A stretch of 64,000 nt of DNA from an uncultured Sulfurovum sp. (GTDB lineage: Bacteria > Campylobacterota > Campylobacteria > Campylobacterales > Sulfurovaceae): positions 245,237 through 309,236 of the forward strand of contig CACVAS010000107.1 of assembly GCA_902727855.1 (NCBI GenBank). The letters run 5' to 3'. This document shows, piece by piece, positions 24,810 to 35,080 of the stretch. The translations under genes were made by a program, and so were the position numbers. The notes beneath the pieces are model-generated. The model saw nothing but the letters and a program-made list of their open reading frames with translations. It was not told the DNA's origin and ran no database searches. Each line of letters opens with the position of its first letter. Position 1 is the stretch's first letter.

Positions 24810-25175
24810 CTAAGACCATCGCTCAATTTTCTCAAATAAATTTCGCTCTTTAATGGGTTTACGCAAAAAGTCATTTGCACCATTATCAAAGACTTCACTC
24901 TTACGTGTGTCATCTGTTGAAAGCACGATGACTGGAATATCCGCATTACTCATATCTGCTCTGAAAATTTTTAAAAACTGTACACCATCAACTATAGGCA
25001 TCATAATATCTAATAAAATAAGGTTTATATCTGTATTTTTTCGTATTTTATCTAATGCATCTGAACCATTTTCTGCCTCAAGTATATCATTAACACGTGA
25101 ATTTTTTTTGAGTAAGGTTTGTATGAGTTTTCTATTTATGAAATCATCATCTACAATAAGTACTTTTAAGGCCAT
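24810..25175 (-). CDS. Single-domain response regulator (CheY-like receiver)
   Basis: A 121-residue stand-alone receiver domain with all canonical residues: acidic pair Asp9/Asp10, phospho-acceptor Asp56 (LILLDIMMP), Ser86/Thr87 and Lys106 before Pro. There is no output domain, so it acts by protein contact or as a phosphate shuttle. It is the last gene of a three-gene minus-strand set, 3 bp after the hybrid kinase, and is probably a phosphorylation target of the kinase-Hpt pathway encoded upstream. Confidence 0.92.
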   Translation of the reverse strand: MALKVLIVDDDFINRKLIQTLLKKNSRVNDILEAENGSDALDKIRKNTDINLILLDIMMPIVDGVQFLKIFRADMSNADIPVIVLSTDDTRKSEVFDNGANDFLRKPIKERNLFEKIERWS

Positions 25176-25178
25176 TTC

Positions 25179-28100
25179 TTACCTTCTTTCATTTTCTATA
25201 ATTGATTGGATTTCATTACTTGATTTTCTACTTGTAATGACATGAATTTCTTTAGTTAAAGGTATGATGTCATCTGTAAGAATACTGTTGTCGGTAAATA
25301 GTATATCATAAAGCCCTGACTTCAGTGACGTTGAAAGTTTCTCTTTTCCTTCTATTGTATCGTAACTATAACCCAGGTTTTCAAGTGTTTTAATGAGTAC
25401 TCTTTGTTCGAGTAAAAAAGTTTTAGCAATTAAGACTTTTTTGACTTTTTGAGGCTCTTCTCTCTTCCCAAAATCAAATGATATATCATCTAGATCTAGT
25501 GTGGTTTTTTCTGTTGTTGGGGCATCGTTATTGTCAAGCTCTACTAAGACATCTATTTTATCTGTATCTTCTTTGTTCAAAGACGTAGTATCAAAACTTC
25601 TATCATCATTAGATGAAGGGTCTGTATTGAGGATAGTATCAAAATCTATTAAATCATCTTTTGTATTGTCTTTATTTTCTAAAATGATACTCTTGTCAAT
25701 ATCTAAAGATCTTTTATCATTTTCTTGATTGTCTTGTTTATTATCTACTGTTGATTGCTCTGGTTGGGTATTTAGTATGGAGTTGAAATCTATGATGTCA
25801 TCTTTTTCATGATCTAATGTTTTTTTGTCTTCTGTTTTGATGAGAATACTATTATCCATATCTAAAGTGACTTCTTCATCTGTCTTATCATCTTGTATAG
25901 AATTTTGAGTATTAATGAATATTTCTTCTTGACTATCTAATACAGTAGAGTTAGTCATTAAATTATTATCAAAAGGCTCACTTTTGTCTTGAAAATGAAG
26001 CTTAGATTTAGAAGCTAAAAATTTATTAAGGACATAAAGAAGTTCATCTGTTTCAATAGGTTTTGCTATATACTCATCTAGTCCTTCATTTAAGAAACGT
26101 TCTCTGTCACCCTTTAAAGCATTTGCAGTCAGTGCAACAATAGGAACGTGCTTGAGATTTTCATCTTTTTCATAATTTAGAATTTCATGGGTTGCTTCAA
26201 TACCATCCATGATTGGCATTTGGATATCCATAAAAATTAAATCATAATCATCTGCTCTACGTTTTTCAAATGCCTCTAGCCCATTATTCGCGACATTTAC
26301 TGTCACACCGTAGTTTTCAAGCACACGTTGAATGAGCTTTTGGTTAATAAGGTTGTCTTCTGTGACGAGTATTTTTACATCAAATTGTTTCTTATGTGAT
26401 AAAATAGGTTCTTTTTTAGAGTCATGAATATTTTTTTCAAGAAGAATAGATTTTACTTTTGTTAATGTCAGTGGTTTGTAAATTACATTTTCTTGAGAAA
26501 TATTCAATTTTTCAATTTTTGAACGACTCGTTACATTAGCAATAACAACAAGTTTCTCTTTGTCAATACTAGATATGGTATTGAGTACATTTTGTTTTGC
26601 TTTATCAATATCAATCCAATAGTGTGCACATACATCTTGAGATAAAAGCTCATTCAAACTTCCAACAGACTCAAAATATTTAACCAATGGCCCAAAATAT
26701 TTAAAATATTTGTCTATGTCTATATCTGATTTTGTGGGAATACTTTGTTCATACTTTCCTACAGTGATATGATTTAGTGCATGGTAATAGTCTGTTGACT
26801 CAGATGGCATCTCTTCTAGAGGTAGTGTAAATCTAAAAGTTGTTCCCTCATCTTTAATACTTTCTAGTGTCAGCTCTCCACCCATGAGTTCGACAAATTG
26901 GCTAGAGATGGTTAATCCTAGTCCAGTACCACCATATTTTCTTGTAACCGATATATCAGCTTGGGAGAAAGCTTCAAAGATACGTGATTGTTGCTCCTCC
27001 GTCATGCCTATTCCATTATCTTGCACACTAAATGATATGAGAGGATTATTGTCATTATCTGTGGTTTTTTCAATAATACAATTTACCTCGCCTCCATAAG
27101 ATGTAAATTTAATGGCATTAGAAAGAAGATTAATAATGACTTCTTTAATTTTTGTAGGATCACCTTTAATTTTCGCTGCTATAGTTGGGTCAAGATAGTA
27201 GTTGAAATCAATATTTTTTTCAGCAGCAATAGCTGCATTCGATTCAATTGTACTGTCAAATTCTTCAGCAGTGTCAAAAATGATATTTTCTATTTCTACT
27301 TTGTTACTTTCAATTTTTGAAAGATCAAGAATATTATTGATAATATGGAGTAGGTTTTCAGAGCTCTTATCAATAATAGAGAGGAATTCATTTTGCTCTT
27401 CATCTAAGTTGGTACCTTTTAAAATTTCGGTAAACCCAACAATCCCATTAAGTGGTGTACGTATTTCATGTGACATATTTGCTAAAAAGAGCGATTTAGC
27501 CTCATTGGCTTGCAGTGCAATTTTTTTATCAGATTTTGCTGTTTCTACAAGTGATTCTAGAAAATGGTAGGCCTCTTTAGTTCCTTCATAGGTATCAAGT
27601 TCAATATTTTCAATATGTGCAATTTCTTCAGAGAAAGGATGTTGACTCTCTTGCATTTCTGCAATAGCTTTGTTAAGAATATTTTCTAATTCATGTATAT
27701 TACCTGTAATATCTTTGGTTGTCGTATAGCCTAAAAATGCAAGAATAAAACTAAGTAACCAAATGGCTGATGCGATGAGAAGAAGTAAAATTTGTTTTTG
27801 TAAATAAACATCAGACTTTTCCCAAAGTGCATTGGAAACAATAAGTTCAGCTTTAGAAAGAAGTGATACTTTTTGTGTTTGTAGTGAAAACCAATCAATG
27901 GCTTCTTCTGAATAGTCACCATTATCTACATCTGTTTGAATAGCAGATGACATTTCAGAAAGTCTTGAAAGTATATTTATATTTTCTGTTGTATTAAATA
28001 CTGATTGTAACTTTTTTTGAAGTATGGTATCAGCAGAGTGTTTTGTATCAAATATGTTTGCCTTTACTTTAAAGGTGTTCCATAACCCAATATCATCAAA

Positions 28101-28739
28101 AGACATAGGTGTTTTTCTTGTGATGTAATAGGAAACAAAACCTCTCTCTAAACCTGTATACTCTTTGGCTATATAAATTTTTGATAGCATGGAAACAAGA
28201 GATGAAATCTCTGTATTTAATGCTAACTGGTTAATATGTAAAAGGTTTTTCAATATAGGGCTAGCAAGTATTTCTGTATAACCTTCAAAAAATATGTCTT
28301 TAAATTTTACATTTTTCTCATGGCTATTTTGACGAATGTTTTGTAGCTTATCAGTATGAGATAAAAAATGTTGATAGGCGTCTAAATTGACATAGGCTTT
28401 TTCATCAAATAGGTTTAATATAAATGGGAAATAGATGGACTCATCAGTAATAAGCTCTTTCTTCATGATGTCAATAGATAAATTAGTACTGGCTATTTGT
28501 TTTTGCAGAGAGTCAGAGAATTCTTTTTGACGACTACCTAAATACATTGAGGTTAAGCCACGTTCTTTACCTATTTCTGTCAGTACTGAAGTATATTTAG
28601 CATTGTTTATCAGGGTGGTTTTTAGCGCATTTGCTTTTTCATAGTTTATATAAGATGTTACTAAGAAGTAACTTGCAAGCAAGATGAGTATAATAATAGG
28701 AACTAGCCCAATAAGTTTTAATCGATTACGTATAGTCAT
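25179..28739 (-). CDS. Hybrid sensor histidine kinase with NIT sensory domain
   Basis: A 1186-residue membrane kinase. A transmembrane helix (about 10-30) precedes a periplasmic helical domain (about 40-310) whose [15 protein letters not shown] start matches NIT (nitrate/nitrite-sensing) domains; a second helix lies near 315-340. The kinase core has the H-box NMSHEIRTP with His424, N-box NLLSNAIKF, and G-boxes DNGIGM and GGTGLGL. A degenerate receiver (about 650-780) is followed by a canonical one (about 785-905, [13 protein letters not shown]). An acidic low-complexity stretch with repeated IDF.[ST]ILNT motifs leads to a final receiver-like domain lacking the acidic pair. The ligand is not known; nitrate or nitrite is only suggested by the domain. 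Confidence 0.9.
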   Translation of the reverse strand: MTIRNRLKLIGLVPIIILILLASYFLVTSYINYEKANALKTTLINNAKYTSVLTEIGKERGLTSMYLGSRQKEFSDSLQKQIASTNLSIDIMKKELITDESIYFPFILNLFDEKAYVNLDAYQHFLSHTDKLQNIRQNSHEKNVKFKDIFFEGYTEILASPILKNLLHINQLALNTEISSLVSMLSKIYIAKEYTGLERGFVSYYITRKTPMSFDDIGLWNTFKVKANIFDTKHSADTILQKKLQSVFNTTENINILSRLSEMSSAIQTDVDNGDYSEEAIDWFSLQTQKVSLLSKAELIVSNALWEKSDVYLQKQILLLLIASAIWLLSFILAFLGYTTTKDITGNIHELENILNKAIAEMQESQHPFSEEIAHIENIELDTYEGTKEAYHFLESLVETAKSDKKIALQANEAKSLFLANMSHEIRTPLNGIVGFTEILKGTNLDEEQNEFLSIIDKSSENLLHIINNILDLSKIESNKVEIENIIFDTAEEFDSTIESNAAIAAEKNIDFNYYLDPTIAAKIKGDPTKIKEVIINLLSNAIKFTSYGGEVNCIIEKTTDNDNNPLISFSVQDNGIGMTEEQQSRIFEAFSQADISVTRKYGGTGLGLTISSQFVELMGGELTLESIKDEGTTFRFTLPLEEMPSESTDYYHALNHITVGKYEQSIPTKSDIDIDKYFKYFGPLVKYFESVGSLNELLSQDVCAHYWIDIDKAKQNVLNTISSIDKEKLVVIANVTSRSKIEKLNISQENVIYKPLTLTKVKSILLEKNIHDSKKEPILSHKKQFDVKILVTEDNLINQKLIQRVLENYGVTVNVANNGLEAFEKRRADDYDLIFMDIQMPIMDGIEATHEILNYEKDENLKHVPIVALTANALKGDRERFLNEGLDEYIAKPIETDELLYVLNKFLASKSKLHFQDKSEPFDNNLMTNSTVLDSQEEIFINTQNSIQDDKTDEEVTLDMDNSILIKTEDKKTLDHEKDDIIDFNSILNTQPEQSTVDNKQDNQENDKRSLDIDKSIILENKDNTKDDLIDFDTILNTDPSSNDDRSFDTTSLNKEDTDKIDVLVELDNNDAPTTEKTTLDLDDISFDFGKREEPQKVKKVLIAKTFLLEQRVLIKTLENLGYSYDTIEGKEKLSTSLKSGLYDILFTDNSILTDDIIPLTKEIHVITSRKSSNEIQSIIENERR

Positions 28740-28752
28740 AGTAGAACTCCCT

Positions 28753-30144
28753 TTATTTACTGTTGTTTATTTGTTGTTCAAATGCTAAAAATTGACCCCA
28801 GTATATGTAAATCAAATTTTCTAATTTAGTACTGTTTTCACAAAATTGTATATCATAGAGTGAATTAGAAAGTGGCTCTATACGTAAATTACTTGAGGCC
28901 CCTTTAAGTAAATGACCTATTTTTTGTATGCTTTCCAAGTCACCATTCTCATAAGACTCGACCATTTTCTTTGTTTCTGTTCTTGCTTGCACAATAAAGT
29001 CTTTTACAAATTCTTCAATGAGGTCAAGAGGTAGGCTCAAGTCATCTGCCGCATCTGACATATTAAACTCAAAAGGCATAGGCTTGACTTCATCTAGGTT
29101 AAGTGTGCCAAAACTTTTAGTTGTAGAAGTATCTAGGGTATTGTCATTTCTAGTTACTGGCTTGTTTTTAGTGGATACTTCTTCAATAGGTTTAGTGTCA
29201 TATTGATTTGTCTCGGGCAGAGGATCATCAATCAGTAAGTCTATGTCAGGACTTAAATTTGTTTTTTGGGTCGTTTCTACAGAGTTTTTTCTGGGGTTTT
29301 CTCTAGGAGAGTCTTGCGTGTCTATATCATCAAGAAGTTGTAAATCGTCTATTTGAAAAGATACGGGTTTTACTATATCTTGAGGTTGTATATGTTCAGA
29401 GAGTTGTTTTTTTGTAGTTAGCATGGAAAGAGTATCATAAAACTTTTTTATGAGGTTCATCGCTGACTCTTTGTCAGTCGTATTAAGTTTTCCAATGATA
29501 GAGTTGACTACAGGAAGTTGTAAAACATCTGCAAGTTGCATAAGTGTCTGAGACGCAGTAGATTGCTTCTCTTGATTATTGGAATTTAAATCAGATTCTA
29601 ATGAGATAGCAGTATCAATATACTCACTTAGAAAATTATTGTAGTCACTATTGGAGATACCAATCTCTTCACTCACTTTATCAATATCTATATAAATAGG
29701 GGTATGTTTATCTGTTTCTAGTGTTGTCTCTTCAAACAGTTCCATAGGAGCTGAAGGCTCATTAAAAGATATATCTACACTTTCAGGTGATTCTATTTTA
29801 TCAATGTTGTGCTTTGGTGTTTTAGGTATGGTGAGGTCGAAGAGTTCTAATTCTGTTTCAATAGTATCAGATGGAATGTCTCTATTTAAACTATCAATAT
29901 TTGAAACATTGATAAGGGTTAAATCTCCTAATATACTTGAAAGAGGTGTTGATACACTTTTAAAGTTTAGCACGTCTTTACTTGTTTTAACGCTAAGCTC
30001 ATTGTTATTATTGTTATCAAGTGTAATTGTCTCTAGTATCAATTGTCTATTAAGATTCTCGAGTGTATTGGCATGTATGGCTTGTAGAAATGAATTATCT
30101 GCTGCAATAATCTGCTTGGTATGATTGATGATAATATAATACAT
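28753..30144 (-). CDS. Hpt-domain phosphotransfer protein
   Basis: A 463-residue protein first in the three-gene signalling operon. The N-terminal 80 residues look like a small PAS-like alpha/beta domain. The middle is acidic and low-complexity, with short motifs resembling those in the neighbouring kinase ([19 protein letters not shown]). A helical segment lies around 180-240. The C-terminal 100 residues form an Hpt domain with phospho-acceptor His411 in [12 protein letters not shown]. It probably relays phosphate between the hybrid kinase receiver and the stand-alone receiver. It starts after AAGGAG; the kinase gene follows 13 bp downstream. Confidence 0.82.
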   Translation of the reverse strand: MYYIIINHTKQIIAADNSFLQAIHANTLENLNRQLILETITLDNNNNNELSVKTSKDVLNFKSVSTPLSSILGDLTLINVSNIDSLNRDIPSDTIETELELFDLTIPKTPKHNIDKIESPESVDISFNEPSAPMELFEETTLETDKHTPIYIDIDKVSEEIGISNSDYNNFLSEYIDTAISLESDLNSNNQEKQSTASQTLMQLADVLQLPVVNSIIGKLNTTDKESAMNLIKKFYDTLSMLTTKKQLSEHIQPQDIVKPVSFQIDDLQLLDDIDTQDSPRENPRKNSVETTQKTNLSPDIDLLIDDPLPETNQYDTKPIEEVSTKNKPVTRNDNTLDTSTTKSFGTLNLDEVKPMPFEFNMSDAADDLSLPLDLIEEFVKDFIVQARTETKKMVESYENGDLESIQKIGHLLKGASSNLRIEPLSNSLYDIQFCENSTKLENLIYIYWGQFLAFEQQINNSK

Positions 30145-30170
30145 GTTCGATAAGCTCCTTTTCTATCAAA

Positions 30171-30204
30171 GTAGTTTTGCAAAGTAGTTTTGTCAGTAGT
30201 TTTG
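30171..30204. promoter_or_regulatory. Three direct repeats upstream of the Hpt gene
   Basis: GTAGTTTTG occurs at 30171-30179, 30184-30192 and 30196-30204, with 12-13 bp periodicity, 27-60 bp upstream of the minus-strand signalling operon start. This is a possible binding site for a regulator, or a simple-sequence tract. Confidence 0.35.
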
Positions 30205-30355
30205 TGAGTTATTTTATGTACCATAAAAATTTATTTCTTACTGAATATTAACGATGTAAATATAGGTGTTATGTAAACAGTACTTACTATTAAGACTTTA
30301 TAATAATTAAACTAAAAAGAGCATGAAATTTTAGGTTTTTAGTAAAAAATATGAA

Positions 30356-32146
30356 TTATGTTATAGGGTTTTTTATAATAGATGCAACTTTTTGGTTACT
30401 GACTTTAGCAAGCTCTTCATAGGAAGCATTTTCTATGGCATCAAATGTTCCAAAATATTGTATAAGTTTCGAGACGGTTGCTTTGCCTATACCTTTTTTA
30501 TTGAGAAGAGAAACTTGTATATCTTCTTTACGTTTTTTGTTTTGATGATAGGTAATAGCATAACGATGTGCCTCATCACGTTGTCGTTGTATCCAGTGGA
30601 GCCTTTTATCATTTGGCTTGAGCTCAAAGATGCCTTCTTTGGTATAGAGTATATCTTTCGCTGAACCTTTTGCACGATGTGCTTTGGCATCAAGTTTTTC
30701 TTTTGCTATAGCAATAACTTCTAAGTTTACATAGGATTTGTTTAGTAATTCAATGGCAAGATTTAAATTTGCTTGGCCTCCATCAAGTATCCATAAATCT
30801 GGAGCAGGATCATTGTTAAACTTTTCAATTCTTCGTGAAAGTAACTCTTTCATTTGTCCATATTCATCTTGAGCATGAAGCTCATAACGTCGATAGCTAG
30901 ATTTATCCCATATACCTTCAGACCATACAACCATCCCTCCAACAGTAGCAGCCCCCATCATGTGTGAATTATCAAATGTTTCAATTCTGTACGGAACACT
31001 ACTTAGGTTAAATAGCTCAGCAATGCGTTGTTCTATAATATTTTTGTTTTGTTCTTTTCTCAAGAGTTCCTTACAGTTTTGAATTGCAAGCTCAACAAGC
31101 CTTGCTTTTGTACCTTTTTGTGGTGTAAGTATTTCTATTTTTCGCTCAAAACGTGTACTTAACGTAGAGGCTACTTGTAAACTATCTTCAAATGGGTGAG
31201 CGACTAAAATAGTTTTTGTAATACTGGGTGTATCAATAGCATAAAATTCTAAAATAGCTTGTTTATAGGCTTCATTTTCATCATAAATATGTGTATGTCT
31301 AAAATAGTTGTAGGAAGATGAAATGATTTTTCCTTCTCGCATAAACATTTTTACCATCACACCTCTCTCATCTCCATTTTCTATGGCAAATATATCTAAA
31401 TTTAGACTCTTGGCTAAATCAATATTTGAATGTATACTTAAAGAGGAGATGGTCTCTATAGAATCACGTACTGCTGCGGCTTCTTCATAACGTTCTTGCA
31501 CGGCTAAATTAAGCATTTTTTCTTCTAAAACTTCAATCAAGTGTTTACGTTTTACTATAGATGCTTTGGCATCATTGACAATTGTGCTATATTGTTTGGG
31601 AGTTACTTTTTGTTCACATGGTGCTAGGCATTTCTTAATTTGAAAAAAAAGACAAGCTTTTCCTTCACGTAGACAGGATTTCTTTTGTACTAATGGGTAG
31701 ACTTCATAGAGTGCATTAAGTAAAGAACGGCCCCCCGTAGGAAAGGGACCATAATAAGTAATATTTTTTCCCTTAATGACTTTTCGTGTGATTTCAAAAC
31801 GAGGAAAATCAACAGACTCATCTATATAAATATACGGATACGTTTTATCATCACGTAGTAAAATATTGTATTTTGGTTTGAGTTGTTTAATCAGTGAATT
31901 TTCTAAGATAAGTGCATCTTCTTCACTCTTTACAACAATATATTCTAGGGTATGTGCCTCATGTAACATTTTTAGAATACGTGTATTTTGTGATGGGTTA
32001 GGTCGAAAGTTTGGACTAAAACGCCAGTAGGACTTTACTCTATTACTTAAGTTTTTTGCTTTTCCAACATAAAGGAGTTTCCCTTTAGCGTCGAAGTACT
32101 GGTATACACCAGCAACTAAAGGAAGATTTTTTATGGTTGATTGCAT
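30356..32146 (-). CDS. uvrC: Excinuclease ABC subunit C
   Basis: A 596-residue endonuclease that makes both incisions in nucleotide excision repair. Visible parts: the GIY-YIG domain (about 10-95; AGVYQYFD and LLYVGKAKNL), a UVR motif near 200-235 (LEEKMLNLAVQERYEEAAAVRD), and an RNase H-like nuclease core with ETFDNSH and WILDGGQANL. A C-terminal helix-hairpin-helix (LLNKKGIGKATVSKLIQYFG) completes it. Length is typical. Its start overlaps the end of the DUF721 gene by 16 bp, so the two are co-translated. Confidence 0.96.
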   Translation of the reverse strand: MQSTIKNLPLVAGVYQYFDAKGKLLYVGKAKNLSNRVKSYWRFSPNFRPNPSQNTRILKMLHEAHTLEYIVVKSEEDALILENSLIKQLKPKYNILLRDDKTYPYIYIDESVDFPRFEITRKVIKGKNITYYGPFPTGGRSLLNALYEVYPLVQKKSCLREGKACLFFQIKKCLAPCEQKVTPKQYSTIVNDAKASIVKRKHLIEVLEEKMLNLAVQERYEEAAAVRDSIETISSLSIHSNIDLAKSLNLDIFAIENGDERGVMVKMFMREGKIISSSYNYFRHTHIYDENEAYKQAILEFYAIDTPSITKTILVAHPFEDSLQVASTLSTRFERKIEILTPQKGTKARLVELAIQNCKELLRKEQNKNIIEQRIAELFNLSSVPYRIETFDNSHMMGAATVGGMVVWSEGIWDKSSYRRYELHAQDEYGQMKELLSRRIEKFNNDPAPDLWILDGGQANLNLAIELLNKSYVNLEVIAIAKEKLDAKAHRAKGSAKDILYTKEGIFELKPNDKRLHWIQRQRDEAHRYAITYHQNKKRKEDIQVSLLNKKGIGKATVSKLIQYFGTFDAIENASYEELAKVSNQKVASIIKNPIT

Positions 32147-32580
32147 GATATAAGTTCTTTTATTCTGTCAAATTTTTTTGTAAGTTCATCATCATTTGAA
32201 TGTATAGTAAATTTGGTTGTTGCAAGTTCTTCATAGTATGGTACAGTATCTACTTTAGCTGTTTCTTTTTCTACGGGGTGGTACTTACTATGAAAAATGA
32301 CCACCTTGTCAGCTTTTAATGTTTGACAACTTTGGTCATGGGTTTGGAGTTGTGTTAATAGACTTTTTAATAAATCTCTATTATAATTGAGTTCCATTTT
32401 AAAACCTGGGTGTGCGACTGCAATAAAGAGTGTTTCATTTTTAATATAAACAAATGCAATCGCTTTTTGATATTTTGTGCCTAAAAGTGAAATATATTTT
32501 TTGTAACATGCCTGTTGTTTTAAAAATTTAAATTGAGGTTGGTTAGTAAGATGAGACAAAATCAGAGACACTTTTTTCAT
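32131..32580 (-). CDS. DUF721 (DciA-like) protein
   Basis: A 149-residue protein with the DUF721 pattern: an N-terminal KKYISLLGTKYQKAIAFVYIKNETLFIAVAHPGFKMELNYN-type segment, typically written as W...VG..A...P..., with a KH-like alpha/beta fold. DUF721 includes DciA, the bacterial helicase loader/operator; whether this divergent member does that is not shown. It is immediately upstream of uvrC (16-bp overlap). There is no ribosome-binding site, but TATAAT lies 6 bp before the ATG, so the mRNA may be leaderless. Its first 30 bp overlap the start of the divergent lipoprotein gene. Confidence 0.65.
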   Translation of the reverse strand: MKKVSLILSHLTNQPQFKFLKQQACYKKYISLLGTKYQKAIAFVYIKNETLFIAVAHPGFKMELNYNRDLLKSLLTQLQTHDQSCQTLKADKVVIFHSKYHPVEKETAKVDTVPYYEELATTKFTIHSNDDELTKKFDRIKELISCNQP

Positions 32581-32793
32581 AAGACAATTATAGCATCACT
32601 TTGCTGTATCGTTCTGGCAAGTTGTGGATATAAAACAAATCCTGAGTATATACCTACAGAAGAAGAAATAGCAGAAGCAAAAAAGAAAAAAGCGCTAAGA
32701 ATAGCAAATCAAAATGTAGAACAAAAAGCGTCCCAAAAAACTTCTAAAGAAGATACTAGCGGTATGAAACAATGGACTAAATCTTCTAAATAG
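32551..32793 (+). CDS. Small lipoprotein, possibly LptM-like
   Basis: An 80-residue lipoprotein with lipobox LASC at residues 22-25. The mature N-terminus CGYKTNPEYIP recalls the CGLKGPLYFP start of LptM (YifL), the lipoprotein that assists LptD maturation; the likeness is short and unproven. A charged, Lys/Glu-rich tail follows. The start codon at 32551 lies inside the 5' end of the DUF721 gene on the other strand. An in-frame TTG at 32533 is a less likely start. It precedes nadB by 30 bp and may be co-transcribed with it. Confidence 0.7.
   Translation: MRQNQRHFFHKTIIASLCCIVLASCGYKTNPEYIPTEEEIAEAKKKKALRIANQNVEQKASQKTSKEDTSGMKQWTKSSK
32587..32592 (-). promoter_or_regulatory. -10 box of the DUF721-uvrC transcript
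   Basis: TATAAT on the minus strand ends only 6 bp before the DUF721 ATG, which would place the transcription start at or next to the A of the ATG. The box lies inside the lipoprotein coding region. Confidence 0.4.
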
Positions 32794-32823
32794 TGAGAAA
32801 AAAGTGATTGATAAGGAAACAGT

Positions 32824-34293
32824 TTGCAAGAAAATAATTTTCTAGAAAATAAATATGATGTACTTATCATAGGTGCAGGACTTGCTGGACTTTATGCCGC
32901 AATGAATATACCTAAAGAAAAAAATGTTTTGGTCGTGTGTAAAGATATCCCTTGGGAGTGTAACACATTTTATGCACAAGGTGGGATGGTCACAGCGTTA
33001 AATGAAGCAGATATTCCCTCTCATGTTGAAGATACTATGGCAGCTGGTTCTTACCACAATAAAAAAGAAGCTGTAGAAATACTTTCTCAAACATCTTTAG
33101 AAACAACTAAAGACATTATTGATAGAGGTATGGAGTTTGATACTGATGAAGATGGAAATATACTGTATACTAAAGAAGCTGCCCATTCCATAGAACGTAT
33201 TATACATGCAGGTGGAGATGCAACAGGCCGTTATATGCATTATTTTATGATGGTGCAAAATAAACATATGTTGCAAAAAAATACCTTGGTCTATGATTTA
33301 CTTATAGACCAAGGAAGATGTTATGGTGTCAAAGCTACTGTCAATTATGAACCCACAACGATTTATGCAGATGATGTCATTATAGCATCAGGTGGTATAG
33401 GATCACTCTATGAGTATAATACCAATTCACGGACAGTCTCAGCAGATATACATGGAATTTGTGTCGAAAAAGGTATTGCATTAGCAGATATGGAATTTAT
33501 GCAGTTTCACCCTACCGTTTTTGTAGATACCCCTTATGCTAGAAAATTGCTACTTACAGAAGCACTCCGAGGTGAAGGTGCACATGTAGTAGATGAAGAT
33601 GGCAGACGTTTTCTATTTGATTATGATGCGCGTGGTGAATTGGCATCTCGTGACATAGTCTCACGAGGTATATTTGACTATAGACGTAAAACGGGTAAGC
33701 AGGCATATTTGGATTTTTCGATGTTTGAGGCAGAGTGGTTTGAACATCGTTTTCCTAATATTACCCGTACATTTGGTACTCTTGGATATCATTTTCCAAA
33801 AGACAGGGCACCTATTTCCCCAGCATTTCACTATGCAAATGGAGGCATAGAGTGTGATACCAATGGGGCAATTTCTGGAATGAAAGGACTTTATGTCATT
33901 GGTGAAGCTGCATGTACAGGTGTACATGGTGCGAACCGATTAGCATCGAACTCACTACTAGAAGGTGTTGTATTTGCGAAACGTGTGGTGACACACTTGC
34001 TGGCTAAAGAGACAGAAGAGATTGAAATACCTACTTTTGAGAAAGATTACGGAAATATCCTTCATAAAGAAAATGATGAAATATATAAACAAAAACTACG
34101 TCAGGTGATGTGGGATGATATAGGGATTATAAGAACGACTCAAGGACTACTTGAAGCAAAAAATCTTATCTATGATATGAAAAATCATGACATAGGCAGA
34201 TTGTTACAACTACGTCTCAATACTGCTTCAGCTATTGTTGATGCAGCATTATCAAGGACAGAGTCTTTGGGTTCGCACTATATTGAGTCATGA
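32824..34293 (+). CDS. nadB: L-aspartate oxidase
   Basis: A 489-residue FAD enzyme that oxidises L-aspartate to iminoaspartate, the first step of de novo NAD synthesis. The Rossmann motif GAGLAGLYAA is near residue 17. AQGGMVTAL, HAGGDATGR, the active-site region with MQFHPTVFVD, TEALRGEGAHVV and the C-terminal GANRLASNSLLEG are all typical of the succinate dehydrogenase/fumarate reductase flavoprotein family and specifically NadB. The start is a TTG preceded by AAGGA; no ATG fits. No nadA or nadC is in the window. Confidence 0.93.
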   Translation: MQENNFLENKYDVLIIGAGLAGLYAAMNIPKEKNVLVVCKDIPWECNTFYAQGGMVTALNEADIPSHVEDTMAAGSYHNKKEAVEILSQTSLETTKDIIDRGMEFDTDEDGNILYTKEAAHSIERIIHAGGDATGRYMHYFMMVQNKHMLQKNTLVYDLLIDQGRCYGVKATVNYEPTTIYADDVIIASGGIGSLYEYNTNSRTVSADIHGICVEKGIALADMEFMQFHPTVFVDTPYARKLLLTEALRGEGAHVVDEDGRRFLFDYDARGELASRDIVSRGIFDYRRKTGKQAYLDFSMFEAEWFEHRFPNITRTFGTLGYHFPKDRAPISPAFHYANGGIECDTNGAISGMKGLYVIGEAACTGVHGANRLASNSLLEGVVFAKRVVTHLLAKETEEIEIPTFEKDYGNILHKENDEIYKQKLRQVMWDDIGIIRTTQGLLEAKNLIYDMKNHDIGRLLQLRLNTASAIVDAALSRTESLGSHYIES

Positions 34294-34606
34294 CCGTATG
34301 AGTTCATACATAACTTTAATCTACAAAACTATCCGATACTCTGGGGCGATACTAAATCGTCTCATTAAAAATAATTTAGGGGCTAGACTAGTTTAGCTCG
34401 ATAATTTATTCAGAATTATATCTCAGCGATAAATTTTAAATAAGGTTTCATAATCTATAATTTTAGGTTCTTGATTAACTTTTAGCTTACGGATTTAACA
34501 ATAAAAAGTACTCTTCAAGTAAATTTTAATATCTTAAGAGTACATTCCTTTCATATGGACTAAACCACCAAACTATTTTCAAGACATTTAAGCTATAATT
34601 ACAACC
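34294..34606. other. Intergenic region upstream of the antiporter operon
   Basis: No gene is seen in this 313-bp AT-rich gap. It holds a small inverted repeat right after nadB (GTATGA/TCATAC, 34296-34309) and a longer hairpin with GTACTCTT (34508-34515) and AAGAGTAC (34536-34543), plus three inner AAG/CTT pairs. A TATAAT at 34594 follows. The hairpin lies about 50 bp upstream of that box and may be an operator or a terminator for incoming transcription. Confidence 0.4.
34594..34599 (+). promoter_or_regulatory. -10 box of the Mrp operon, giving a leaderless mRNA
   Basis: TATAAT ends 7 bp before the ATG of the first gene. Transcription should start within one or two bases of the ATG, and no ribosome-binding site is present, so the mRNA is probably leaderless. 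Confidence 0.5.
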
Positions 34607-35080
34607 ATGAATTATTTAATTTTTACCTTCATACTTTGCTTATATTGGTTTTTGTTATCTGGACATACTAGTATACTGTTGCTATCGCTTGGTTTAGCAT
34701 CGGTTATTTTAGTTATTTGGCTTGTACGTCGCATGGATAGCAACGATAACGCACCATTTCGCATGTTATTTAACATCGAACTTTTTTCTTATCTGGGCTG
34801 GCTAATTTGGCAAGTCATTATTACAAATATCGATGTTGCACGTCGTATTTGGAATCCATCTCTTCCTATTGAGCCTGCTTGTCGTAAGATTAAAGTGAGT
34901 ATCACTGATCCCTTAATCAAAACGATTTATGCTAACTCCATCACGTTGACACCAGGTACTGTAACGACTGAAGTGGGTGAGGATTATTTTATCGTTCATG
35001 CACTAAACGCTGAGAGTTTGGATGAACTAGAAGAGGGTGAAATGGAAAAACGTCTTAAGCGATTGGAGAAGAGTGAATGA
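34607..35080 (+). CDS. mrpE: Cation/proton antiporter subunit MrpE
   Basis: A 157-residue membrane protein with two to three N-terminal helices and a soluble tail carrying ANSITLTPGTVTTEV, the MrpE/MnhE signature. It belongs to the Mrp multi-subunit antiporter, which exchanges Na+ or K+ for protons across the cytoplasmic membrane. It is first of nine overlapping genes. The ATG lies just after a TATAAT box with no ribosome-binding site. Confidence 0.9.
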   Translation: MNYLIFTFILCLYWFLLSGHTSILLLSLGLASVILVIWLVRRMDSNDNAPFRMLFNIELFSYLGWLIWQVIITNIDVARRIWNPSLPIEPACRKIKVSITDPLIKTIYANSITLTPGTVTTEVGEDYFIVHALNAESLDELEEGEMEKRLKRLEKSE

